A program made the translations under genes and the position numbers. Source: RBG-13-43-22 sp963782435 (lineage in GTDB: Bacteria; Desulfobacterota; RBG-13-43-22). Taken from it: a stretch of 64,000 nucleotides of DNA. Every line of letters starts with the position of its first letter. Within the stretch, counting starts at the first letter, position 1. The DNA lies in assembly GCA_963782435.1 (NCBI GenBank), contig CAWAKF010000048.1, forward strand, positions 62,001 to 126,000, in the 5' to 3' direction. Under the pieces are notes generated by a model. The model was not told where the DNA came from, did no database searches, and was given only the letters and a program-made list of their open reading frames with translations. Of the stretch, positions 46,752 to 54,796 are shown one piece after another.

Positions 46752-47594
46752 ATGATTAAACATTACGTTGTAATCCTTATCCTGATCCTTGTCTGTGCAA
46801 GTATCCATCCCACCCCGGTCCTGGGAAAACAGCTCCCGCTTTGGGAGGCCGGCCTGGGCGGCACTGCTTTACTCCTGCCTGATTATCGCGGGTCCGATGA
46901 ATCCAGATGGTACCTTTTGCCCATACCTTACCTGGTTTACCGGGGAGATATCCTGAAAATTGATCGGGAACAGATCAGCGGTTTGCTTTTTAAGACCAAT
47001 CGCCTGCAACTGGCCATGAGTTTTTACGGGTCCGCGCCGGTTGATAGTTCAAAAAACAAAGCCCGGCAAGGCATGCCCGATCTTGACCCCACCTTTGAAG
47101 TAGGCCCTGAATTGCAGGTTCTTTTGGCCGAGGATAAGACTTCGGAATACAAGATGACTTTAACCTTCCCGGTCCGGGCCGTTATGAGCACTGATTTTAA
47201 ATCATTGAATGCCGTCGGGTGGAACTTCAGCCCCCGTCTGAACCTTGACCTGCTCAATATCGGGAAGAAGGGATGGGATTTCGGCTTGAGTCTTGGCCCT
47301 GTCTTCGGCGATGAGTCTTATCATAATTATTACTTTCAGGTGGAACAGCCCTATGCCACCCCCGAAAGGCCGGCCTATTCGGCTAAGGGGGGGTACGGGG
47401 GGATGCAATGCACCCTTTTCCTCGGCAAACAATTTAAAAAACTCGTTATGGGAATTTTTGTAAGGGGGGAGAGTTTGCAGGGAACCGCCTTTTCCGAAAG
47501 TCCTCTGCTGAAATCCAGTTTTTCCGTTATGGGGGGCCTTTATCTTTCCTGGGTTTTGGGGGAATCCAAGACCCTGGTAGAAGCGGATAAATAA
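46752..47594 (+). CDS. MipA/OmpV-family outer-membrane protein
   Basis: About 280 residues from ATG 46752 (46737 and 46713 are alternatives). Signal peptide to about residue 27 ('VVILILILVCASIHPTPVLG'). The mature part begins 'LPLWEAGLGGTALLLPDYRGSDESRWYLLPIPYLVYRGD', the MipA/OmpV N-terminal pattern, with alternating beta-strands to the end. Outer-membrane scaffold or porin-like; exact role unknown. Confidence 0.82.
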   Translation: MIKHYVVILILILVCASIHPTPVLGKQLPLWEAGLGGTALLLPDYRGSDESRWYLLPIPYLVYRGDILKIDREQISGLLFKTNRLQLAMSFYGSAPVDSSKNKARQGMPDLDPTFEVGPELQVLLAEDKTSEYKMTLTFPVRAVMSTDFKSLNAVGWNFSPRLNLDLLNIGKKGWDFGLSLGPVFGDESYHNYYFQVEQPYATPERPAYSAKGGYGGMQCTLFLGKQFKKLVMGIFVRGESLQGTAFSESPLLKSSFSVMGGLYLSWVLGESKTLVEADK

Positions 47595-48050
47595 GGACTT
47601 CCAATAGATTTATCGTATCAATTTAGTTTTTTGAAAAAAGCACAGCAATTTCTTTTTTTTGCCACGGACAAAGGCTGGACAAGATGGTGGTGACTTTGCC
47701 GCCATCTTTACCGGTCAGGCCCTTCGGGCGCCACTTTTTCCTCTCGCCCATTCCCTTAAGGTCACTCGAGCTCTCAGAGTTCTCAAAGAGGGGTTTCTTT
47801 TTCAGATAAATCGTTGAGTGGGCCGATTTACCTGACACTGCTACCCTCGGGGGCGAAGGCTGGTTATTGATTGCCGGCCCCTCACCGGCAATCAATAAAT
47901 AAAGTTGTCTCTGCGAGCTCTGAGAGCTCTGTGAGAGATAGGCCTTTGTCCGGTTTTGCCTATGTGGGCTTGTGGCAAAAAAGTAATAAATAGATTTTGT
48001 GTTAATATTTTCCGAATTTTTGTCCCAATAACTATGAACTGGAATTCCTG
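47595..48050. other. Gap between ompV-like gene and nfo
   Basis: 456 bases. Contains a perfect 14-bp hairpin (47864-47877 with 47885-47898) and CTCTGAGAGCTC-type short palindromes at 47767-47790 and 47910-47935. No credible gene. Confidence 0.5.
47864..47898. terminator. Hairpin, possible terminator
   Basis: TTATTGATTGCCGG and CCGGCAATCAATAA pair perfectly over 14 bp with a 7-base loop. No T-run follows, so it may be a processing or attenuation hairpin instead. Confidence 0.45.
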
Positions 48051-48915
48051 ATGAACCCTATCGGTGCCCATATGTCCATTGCCGGCGGCCCGGCTAAAGT
48101 CTTTCAACGAATCCGGGCTGTGGGGGGAGAATGTCTCCAGATCTTTGTCAAGCCCAATGTCCAGTGGCAAGCCGGGGAATTATCCCTGGAAGAAGCAGCA
48201 AATTTTAATGACGAAAGGGAAAGGACAGGAATCGGTCCGGTGGTGGCCCATGCCTCTTATCTGTTGAATCTGGCTTCCCCGGAGAGAGACCAAAGAAACC
48301 GGTCCATCCTGACCCTGGCTTTGGAAATGGTCCGCTCGGCCCGTCTGGGCATCGAATTCCTGGTCCTCCATCCAGGAAGCCACCGGGAAGCCGGAGAAAA
48401 AAAAGGGATTCAATGGATCAGCCAGGGTATTGACCGGGCCTTGACTAAAGCCGATGTTCCGGAAGTCAAAATCCTTTTGGAAACTATGGTCGGCTCCGGA
48501 ACTCAACTGGGTTGCCGTTTGGAACAACTAAGGGATATCATCAGCCAAAGCCGCAACCCCAAGAGACTGGGGATTTGCTTAGATACCTGCCATATCCATG
48601 CAGCCGGATTTAATATCACCGATCCCCAGACTTATCAGGCCTTCTTCCTCTCTTTTCAAAAGCTCATTGGTTTGAACCGCATAAAATGCATCCATGCCAA
48701 TGATTCCAAGACTCCTCTGGGCTCCAAGGTAGATCGTCACCAACACATCGGCCTTGGTCTGTTAGGCCTGGCCGCTTTTCAGCGTCTTTTAAACGATCCG
48801 CGACTGAGACGGCATCCCCTTTATCCTGGAAACCCCCAAAGGGGAAAAAGGGGGGAAAAACTGGGACGCCATTAATATCCGAAAGCTAAAAAAGCTCAGG
48901 GCGATGGCTTCGTGA
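48051..48915 (+). CDS. nfo: Endonuclease IV, one frameshift near the 3' end
   Basis: About 287 residues. Zinc AP endonuclease for base-excision repair. 'GAHMSIAGGPAKVFQRIRAVGGECLQIF', 'VVAHASYLLNLASP', 'FLVLHPGSH', 'LLETMVGSGTQLGCRLEQL', 'GICLDTCHIHAAGF', 'CIHANDSKTPLGSKVDRHQHIG' are all family motifs and supply the zinc ligands. One extra C at 48826-48827 diverts the end. In the corrected frame it continues 'LETPKGEKGGKNWDAINIRKLKKL' and stops at 48915. Confidence 0.92.
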
Positions 48916-49019
48916 AAAGTCGACGAAAGTCCGTTTTTTGGGGACATCCTATAATAACTTGAATTACTCCGGCATAAATCAAACGAAGTTATCCAACTCA
49001 ATTCAGAAGTGAAGTGACT

Positions 49020-49082
49020 ATGCTACTTCTGGGCACCGGATTAGTATGTCTTCTGGGACTGCGGAGGAAATTGAAGAGGTAA
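49020..49082 (+). pseudogene. Remnant of a PEP-CTERM sorting tail
   Basis: A short frame reads 'TMLLLGTGLVCLLGLRRKLKR' then stop: a membrane helix followed by an arginine-rich end, the last part of PEP-CTERM sorting signals. The preceding PEP has decayed to S-E-V, and an in-frame stop lies 16 codons upstream, so no intact protein is attached. A terminator-like hairpin follows, as would be expected at the end of a real gene. Confidence 0.5.
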
Positions 49083-49106
49083 GTTCTACTTCATTTTCAG
49101 CATTAA

Positions 49107-49144
49107 AAAAGGTAGGTTTGTGAAATCAACCTCGCCTTTTTTAT
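49107..49144. terminator. Intrinsic terminator after the PEP-CTERM remnant
   Basis: AAAAAAGG and CCTTTTTT flank an inner AGGTT/AACCT stem. It lies just before the convergent stop at 49141, so it can serve either direction. Confidence 0.65.
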
Positions 49145-49431
49145 TTTAGATGAACCCCGTTTTCAGAACCCTTTGAGGACTTACGCAAGGAGGGAGATTT
49201 TTCCCCAAGATGAAAATGGGCCGACACCGGCAGTTCAAAGGTATCACTCCGTAAAAGGCGGGTTGAGAAAAACAGTATTTCGAGATTTTCAATTTCATTG
49301 GTTTTCGGATTTAGGCGGGCAATAATCTCATCTTCTAATTCTTCCGATTCTTGTTCGGGGTAAGGCGCTCTTTTATTAATATAGAGAATATCCCCTTCTC
49401 GGTCATATTTAAAACTCAGCTTCGTTTCCAT
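49141..49431 (-). CDS. DUF2283 family protein (probable antitoxin-type partner)
   Basis: 96 residues from ATG 49431, overlapping the upstream gene by 16 bases. 'LSFKYDREGDILYINKRAPYPEQESEELEDEIIARLNPKTNEIENLEILFFSTRLL' is the DUF2283 pattern. DUF2283 proteins are often downstream partners of small nuclease- or toxin-like proteins. Basic C-terminal tail. Confidence 0.75.
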   Translation of the reverse strand: METKLSFKYDREGDILYINKRAPYPEQESEELEDEIIARLNPKTNEIENLEILFFSTRLLRSDTFELPVSAHFHLGEKSPSLRKSSKGSENGVHLK

Positions 49432-49745
49432 TCCAGTTCCCCTCCGGCCAGTTTTCTGGCCATATAGGCAGTAATGATCCAATTTCTTCTTTTTTTTGAT
49501 CCCGAATCAGTAACAACGACAACTATAATATATTTCCCATCATGAAGCTCTTTAAACCAACGCGAGAATAACAAAGCGTTTTCAAACCTCGAACTGTGCC
49601 TTACTTGATCCGGGTCCGACAAAGTGATGGCAATGTACCTTCGATTATCCGGTAGCAGGTCAGGATGATTTTCGGCTATGTGCCTTTCTCTTTCTTTGAT
49701 TAAATCAACCTTTCCGTTCAGATTTGGACATGAGAACAGGGCCAT
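49416..49745 (-). CDS. PBECR-like nuclease-fold small protein (possible toxin)
   Basis: 109 residues. 'ERERHIAENHPDLLPDN...IAITLSDPDQVRHSSRFENALLFSRWFKELHDGKYIIVVVVTDSGSKKRRNWIITAYMARKL' has the strand-helix pattern and HxE/H...ITAY residues of barnase-EndoU-ColicinE5/D-RelE-like proteins. Toxin role inferred from the fold resemblance and the overlapping DUF2283 gene. No operator palindrome noticed. Confidence 0.65.
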   Translation of the reverse strand: MALFSCPNLNGKVDLIKERERHIAENHPDLLPDNRRYIAITLSDPDQVRHSSRFENALLFSRWFKELHDGKYIIVVVVTDSGSKKRRNWIITAYMARKLAGGELEWKRS

Positions 49746-50004
49746 CTTCCCTTTCTTACAATAGCAGCTTAAGAAAGCACCCCTTTGTCAGGACCTGGGG
49801 CAAAAGGATAGAGGATTAGCTTTGTAGTATTTCATCAGGGCTGTCTACCCGACGACAGTATACCTAAAATATATTCTACAGCCAACTTGATTGTATAGTT
49901 CAAGCGCATTCTCCAAATTATGAATTCCAGGAATATAATGCTACTCTAAAGGTCCAAAAGATAGGGCGGCCGGGAAATATTGCTTGATAAGAGAATCGAA
50001 TTGA

Positions 50005-51269
50005 TTACAAAAATCTTCCGAAATGCAAGGCCGTTCGGCTGATGCCCACGGACATGATTTCCTGAACCAATTCGTTACCCTGAAGATGAAAAGGGATAAA
50101 GATCAGTTGATGGTCCAAAGGTTCGATCGTTACAGAAAGGGCCTTTGGGAGAGGACGGGTTTTTAAAAAATCGGCGATGACGGCATTCAAACCTTCTACG
50201 GCCTGCTCCCAGGACAAGGTTACCGGATAGTATTGACCTTTTGGCAGGGTCTCGAGTAGCGAATATTCAAGGGGTTGCCGGAGGCTGGCTGCCTTGGAAA
50301 CTGTAAGGAACACCGAGGGGGAAAGCTTAAAGGCCGGCAGCCAATAAGAATTCTCTGCTTGGCTTTCCTTGGCTGATGATAGTCCGGGACCCAGGGCTGA
50401 GCGGGTAAGAGGACGTTGAATGTGACGGTGCCATCCGGTGATTCGTGTCCTGATCCGCCAAAAGGGCAGGAAAAATGGGGAGCCTTCAGCCTTGCCCTTC
50501 ATGATTCCGAATTCGGTTTGTTTCAATTTATCCCGAGAGTAATCCCAGGTCCGATCACAATTTCGACAGAGCAGGACCCGGGTATCTTTTTCCCCCTGAA
50601 GGTCCGCACCGCAGTAGGGACAAATCACCGGAAGAAAACGCACCTGCCGGAGTTCCTCCGGGCCGGAGGCTGGTATTATCTCGAAATCGGACTCCCTGGC
50701 CCAGCCCAATTGCCGATCCCCCAGTCCGTCATAGACAGCCCCTGCTTTGAAAAAAATGGGAGTATAAACCAAACTGATAGTCTCCCCGACAAAAGCCTGT
50801 CGAAACTGAACGGGGATTCCCAATTCCTGCAGATCGGAAGAAGTGACTTGTTCATCTGTTAATTGTGATAAAAAATTCTCCAGGGGGAATTGGGGTTGAA
50901 GGAACCTCCCCTTTTTGGCGAAAGAGAGAAGCCGCAATTTGAAGGCCCTGGCTTGCAAACCCAGATGGGGGGGCATAACCGGCGTCTTGGCTGCAAGAAA
51001 GGAGGTATCAACGAACCGGTCTTTACCTAAGGGCTGGAGACCGGAAAAGACCATTCCCCTGATTCGCCAATAGGGGATATAGAGCAGTTCCTGAACGGCT
51101 TGTTTTCATTCTCCAGATAGGGATCCAGGTAATACTGTGGATATCCGGGATGGATCATGATCAACCGTACCCGGCAAAAAGCGCAGGCCAGTATCCGGTC
51201 GGCCTCTTCCATGGTCACCGGGGCCCCGCATTGAGGGCATTGAAGTTCTATTGCCCAGGAATCAGGCAT
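50005..51269 (-). CDS. Zinc-ribbon partner of the SPFH gene, one frameshift
   Basis: About 421 residues from ATG 51269, which overlaps the SPFH stop. The N-terminus has a zinc ribbon ('LQCPQCGAPVTMEEADRILACAFCRVRLIM') and a second lies near residue 220 ('VICPYCGADLQGEKDTRVLLCRNCDRTW'). 'YIPYWRIRGMVFSG' follows the missing base in the A-run (plus 51103-51106). Repeated 'PFWRIR' and 'LPAFKLSP' segments suggest an internally repeated beta domain. No signal peptide. Function unknown; the tight overlap implies it works with the SPFH protein. Confidence 0.7.
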
Positions 51270-52389
51270 TAAGTTTTTCACCGCATTGATTACAAAAAAC
51301 CGAACCGGCAAGATTTTCGGTTCCGCAATGGGGACATGGGGGTGTCGGTTTTTTCTCCTGCACCGCTTGGCCGCAACGGGGACAGAACTTCGCCTTGGGA
51401 GGCAAATTTTTCCCGCATTCCGGACATTGGTCAAAGACCACGATTTGATGACCGCAGGACGGACAGAAGCGGCTTTCCCCGGTGATTGGATGTTGGCATT
51501 CCGAGCAGAAGAGGGCGGGGGTTCCTGTGTTATCTTTGTCCGCTTTTCTTAGTTGATCGGCAAAAAGGGCGGGCATCATAAACCCAAGCCCCATGCCCAT
51601 GCCGGCCCCGGCTTCCCCGGTGGACCCCGCCGCCTTTTCCATGGCCATGGCCGCCTTCATCTTGACCAGCCCATTCAGGTCGGTCAAGACCGCCAGGCGG
51701 CTTTGGTCGTCAATGGCCTTTTGCACTTCTTCGGGGGGGGTGATGGAAACAATATAGAGGTTGGTTAAGGCCAGTCCGAAATGGGAAAAATCCTCTTCCA
51801 ACCTTTTTTGCAGTCCCTGTGAAAGTTCCTCATAGCGGCTGGGGAGTTTGAGCAGGGTATCCAGGTTTTGGCCCAATTGGTCATTCAACCGGGAAACGAT
51901 GACCCGGCTCAAGTATTCTTCGATTTCTTCGGTGGTATAAATTCCCTGGGTTCCCACCAGGCTGTTGACGAAGAGTACCGGCTGGATGACCTTCAAGTTA
52001 AAAACCCCGTAGGCCCGGAGCCGGATCAAGCCCAGTTCCGAATCTTTAAAGGCCACCGGGTCCCTGGTTCCCCATTTAAGGTCAATGAAGTTTTTCATGT
52101 TGACCATGTAGACTTCGGCCCGCAAGGGGCTGGTGAATCCCCAGGGAAGGCTCAGGATCTTGGTCAGGATGGGGATGTTCCAGGTCTCCAGGGTGTGTCT
52201 TCCCGGACCGAAGGCGTCATAGGCCCGACCATTGTAGAAAAAGACCCCGGCCTGGCTTTCCCGAACTACTAACTGGGCCCCGTATTTAATTTCACCGGAA
52301 CCTTTTTCCGGAATACGATGAACCAGTTCACGACCGGTTTCGTCAAACCATTCGATCATTTCCAAAAAAACAACATTATCGGTTCCCAT
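51262..52389 (-). CDS. SPFH (virion-core-protein-like) protein with C-terminal zinc ribbons
   Basis: 375 residues from ATG 52389 (GGGAGG site; a longer reading from 52419 is unlikely). The SPFH/Band-7 domain (about 1-235, 'LVVRESQAGVFFYNGRAYDAFGPGRHTLETWNIPILTKIL') matches the YdjI-like group. A short glycine- and methionine-rich segment (about 245-270, 'GAGMGMGLGFMM') and three CxxC zinc ribbons (about 290-370) follow. Members assemble into rings or sheets; some are shaped like phage tail or core proteins. Likely a cytoplasmic scaffold acting with the gene at 51269. Confidence 0.85.
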   Translation of the reverse strand: MGTDNVVFLEMIEWFDETGRELVHRIPEKGSGEIKYGAQLVVRESQAGVFFYNGRAYDAFGPGRHTLETWNIPILTKILSLPWGFTSPLRAEVYMVNMKNFIDLKWGTRDPVAFKDSELGLIRLRAYGVFNLKVIQPVLFVNSLVGTQGIYTTEEIEEYLSRVIVSRLNDQLGQNLDTLLKLPSRYEELSQGLQKRLEEDFSHFGLALTNLYIVSITPPEEVQKAIDDQSRLAVLTDLNGLVKMKAAMAMEKAAGSTGEAGAGMGMGLGFMMPALFADQLRKADKDNTGTPALFCSECQHPITGESRFCPSCGHQIVVFDQCPECGKNLPPKAKFCPRCGQAVQEKKPTPPCPHCGTENLAGSVFCNQCGEKLNA

Positions 52390-52586
52390 GGCATATCCTC
52401 CCTTGGTGTATTTTTTCAACTTTATTATATATTATCAGTATTTTTTTAGAATTTCTTTAGAAAATTCAAAAAAATGTAATATCTTTGGCTCTGACGTTTT
52501 TCCTTTTTTTAAAGATAACAAAATGAATTCAAAAGGGATTTATCTTTTCCGTTGCCTTCAGGGACCGGTTCAGGCAAATTGTTTTC

Positions 52587-53819
52587 ATGGTCCTGAATTA
52601 TATCTGGATAGCCTTTTTTGTCGTCGCCTTTTTCCTGGGTCTGTTCCGGCTTTTCGTTTTCGGGGATACCGGAATATTTTCGGCCATGATGAACAGTACT
52701 TTTGAGATGGCCCGAACCGGCTTTGAAATCTCTCTGGGCCTCACCGGTGTGATGACCCTGTGGATGGGGCTGATGCGGGTAGGAGAACGAGGCGGGATCG
52801 TTACCTTGATGTCCAGGGCCGTGGGGCCCCTTTTCCGGCGTCTGTTTCCCGAAATCCCAAAGGATCATCCCGCCGCCGGGTCGATTATGATGAATATTGC
52901 CGCCAACCTGTTGGGGCTGGATAACGCGGCCACTCCGCTGGGGTTGAAGGCCATGACCCAGCTTCAGGAAATCAATCCGGAAAAAGACACTGCCTCCAAC
53001 GCCATGATCATGTTCCTGGTGCTGAATGCCTCAGGGCTGACCTTGATTCCTGTCAGTATCATGGTCTTCCGTACCCAACTCGGTGCCGCCGACCCTTCCG
53101 ATGTATTTCTTCCTATTCTTCTGGCCACTTTCTGTTCCACCCTGGCCGGTCTGATTTCCGTCGCCCTGATGCAGCGGATCAATCTGTTCAATAAAGTCGT
53201 GTTGGCTTACCTGGGAACTTTCACTCTCCTGGTTTCGGGCATCATCTGGTATTTTTCCACCATACCCCAGGCCAGGATCAATACCCTTTCCACTGTTTCG
53301 GCCAATATTATCCTTTTCGGCATCATCACCTCTTTTATCCTCCTGGCTTTTTTTAAAAAGGTGAATGTCTATGAGGCCTTCATCGAAGGGGCCAAAGACG
53401 GCTTCACCATTTCCATTAAAATCATCCCTTACTTGGTAGCTATCCTGGTGGCAGTGGGGGTCTTCCGGGTCTCGGGGGCCATGGACTATGTAGTGGACGG
53501 GATCGCAGGCCTCGTGGGGGCTATGGGGATCAATACCGAATTCGTAAAAGCCCTTCCGACGGCCTTTATGAAACCCTTAAGCGGGTCCGGCGCCCGGGGC
53601 ATGATGGTGGAAGCCATGAAGCAATTCGGGGCCGATTCCTTTGTCGGTCGGTTATCGTGCCTCTTCCAGGGGGCGACCGATACCACTTTTTACATCCTTG
53701 CGGTTTACTTTGGTTCAGTCGGTATCCGCAAAACCCGCTATGCCCTGACTTGTGGGCTCATCGCCGATTTTGCCGGGGCCTTGGCCGCCATTTTCATCGC
53801 CTACTTGTTCTTTAATTAA
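52587..53819 (+). CDS. Fused spore-maturation SpmA-SpmB-type membrane protein
   Basis: 410 residues and about ten membrane segments. SpmA-like half with 'NIAANLLGLDNAATPLGLKAM' (nucleoside-recognition domain), SpmB-like half with 'PTAFMKPLSGSGARGMMVEAM' and 'LSCLFQGATDTTFYILAVYFGSVG'. In Bacillus spmA and spmB are separate sporulation genes. Fusions in Gram-negative bacteria are common and not linked to spores, so a transport or channel role is more likely (general knowledge). It has no ribosome-binding site stronger than AGGG. Confidence 0.88.
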   Translation: MVLNYIWIAFFVVAFFLGLFRLFVFGDTGIFSAMMNSTFEMARTGFEISLGLTGVMTLWMGLMRVGERGGIVTLMSRAVGPLFRRLFPEIPKDHPAAGSIMMNIAANLLGLDNAATPLGLKAMTQLQEINPEKDTASNAMIMFLVLNASGLTLIPVSIMVFRTQLGAADPSDVFLPILLATFCSTLAGLISVALMQRINLFNKVVLAYLGTFTLLVSGIIWYFSTIPQARINTLSTVSANIILFGIITSFILLAFFKKVNVYEAFIEGAKDGFTISIKIIPYLVAILVAVGVFRVSGAMDYVVDGIAGLVGAMGINTEFVKALPTAFMKPLSGSGARGMMVEAMKQFGADSFVGRLSCLFQGATDTTFYILAVYFGSVGIRKTRYALTCGLIADFAGALAAIFIAYLFFN

Positions 53820-53838
53820 CTATTTTCTAAACTCATCC

Positions 53839-54600
53839 CTAAGGGGTTATGGTTTGGCCGCCGCCGACGGTAATGGAATAGCCGGTCATAAAGGAGGCTT
53901 CATTGGAACAGAGCCATAGAACAGCCCCGGCGATTTCCTCCGGCACACCGAATCGTCCCATAGGGACCGTTGAAAGGTAGGCTTCCCGCATGGGCGGTCT
54001 CTCTGTAAACCCTTCTTCCAACATAGGGGTCATGATCGGCCCCGGACAGACCGCGTTTATCCGGATGTTTTTGGTGGCATATTCGGCCGCGGCTGATTTG
54101 GTCAGGCCCAGAACACCGTGCTTGCTGGCGCTGTAGATGGCCGCCCCCGGTGACCCGCTGATTCCGGCCGTGGAGGCCGTGTTAACGATGGCCCCTCCTC
54201 CCAGCTTAAGCATTTGCTCTATCTCATATTTCATACAGAGCCAAACCCCCCTGAGATTGGTATTGATGACCTGCTCCCAGGTTTCCAGCGTCTGCCTGGC
54301 CAAACGGGTCATGGGGCCGCCCACGCCGGCATTGTTGAAAGCAAGATCCAGTTTTCCATAATGATCGATTATCTTTCCAATCAGGTTTTCAACTTCAGCC
54401 GGGATGGAGACATCTGTCTTGAAGAAAACAGCCTCGCCCCCTTCCGTATTAATCTCCTGGACTGCTTCACGCCCAAGATTTTCTCTTCGGGCGGCAATAA
54501 CGACCTTGGCCCCCTCCCTGGCAAACGCCAGTGCAGTCGCCTTCCCGATGCCGGAATTGCCTCCGGTGACCAGGGCCACCTTCCCTTCGAATCTTTTCAT
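53839..54600 (-). CDS. Short-chain dehydrogenase/reductase
   Basis: 253 residues, classical SDR. Cofactor motif 'TGGNSGIGKATALAF' near residue 12, 'NNAGVG', catalytic Ser in 'VNTASTAGISGSPGAAIYSASKHG' with the YSASK Tyr-Lys pair, and 'ITVGGGQTITP' at the end. NAD or NADP preference unclear ('IAARRENL' after the second strand favours NADP). It lies at the head of the catabolic region. Confidence 0.9.
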   Translation of the reverse strand: MKRFEGKVALVTGGNSGIGKATALAFAREGAKVVIAARRENLGREAVQEINTEGGEAVFFKTDVSIPAEVENLIGKIIDHYGKLDLAFNNAGVGGPMTRLARQTLETWEQVINTNLRGVWLCMKYEIEQMLKLGGGAIVNTASTAGISGSPGAAIYSASKHGVLGLTKSAAAEYATKNIRINAVCPGPIMTPMLEEGFTERPPMREAYLSTVPMGRFGVPEEIAGAVLWLCSNEASFMTGYSITVGGGQTITP

Positions 54601-54796
54601 GATCTTTCCCCCTCAATAAAAAAGTTATTGGAAGTTGCTTTTGTCTGAAAAGAATATAAAATGGATGGGAAAAGAGAGTCAAGGAGAAAAGAGTCCTGCC
54701 GAAGTCTCCCAAAAAAGAAAAGAATAAAATGGACAGCCTCCCATCCTATCCCGGGCCGGTTATTTGTGACCAAAAGACTGAAAATAGGAACACCAC

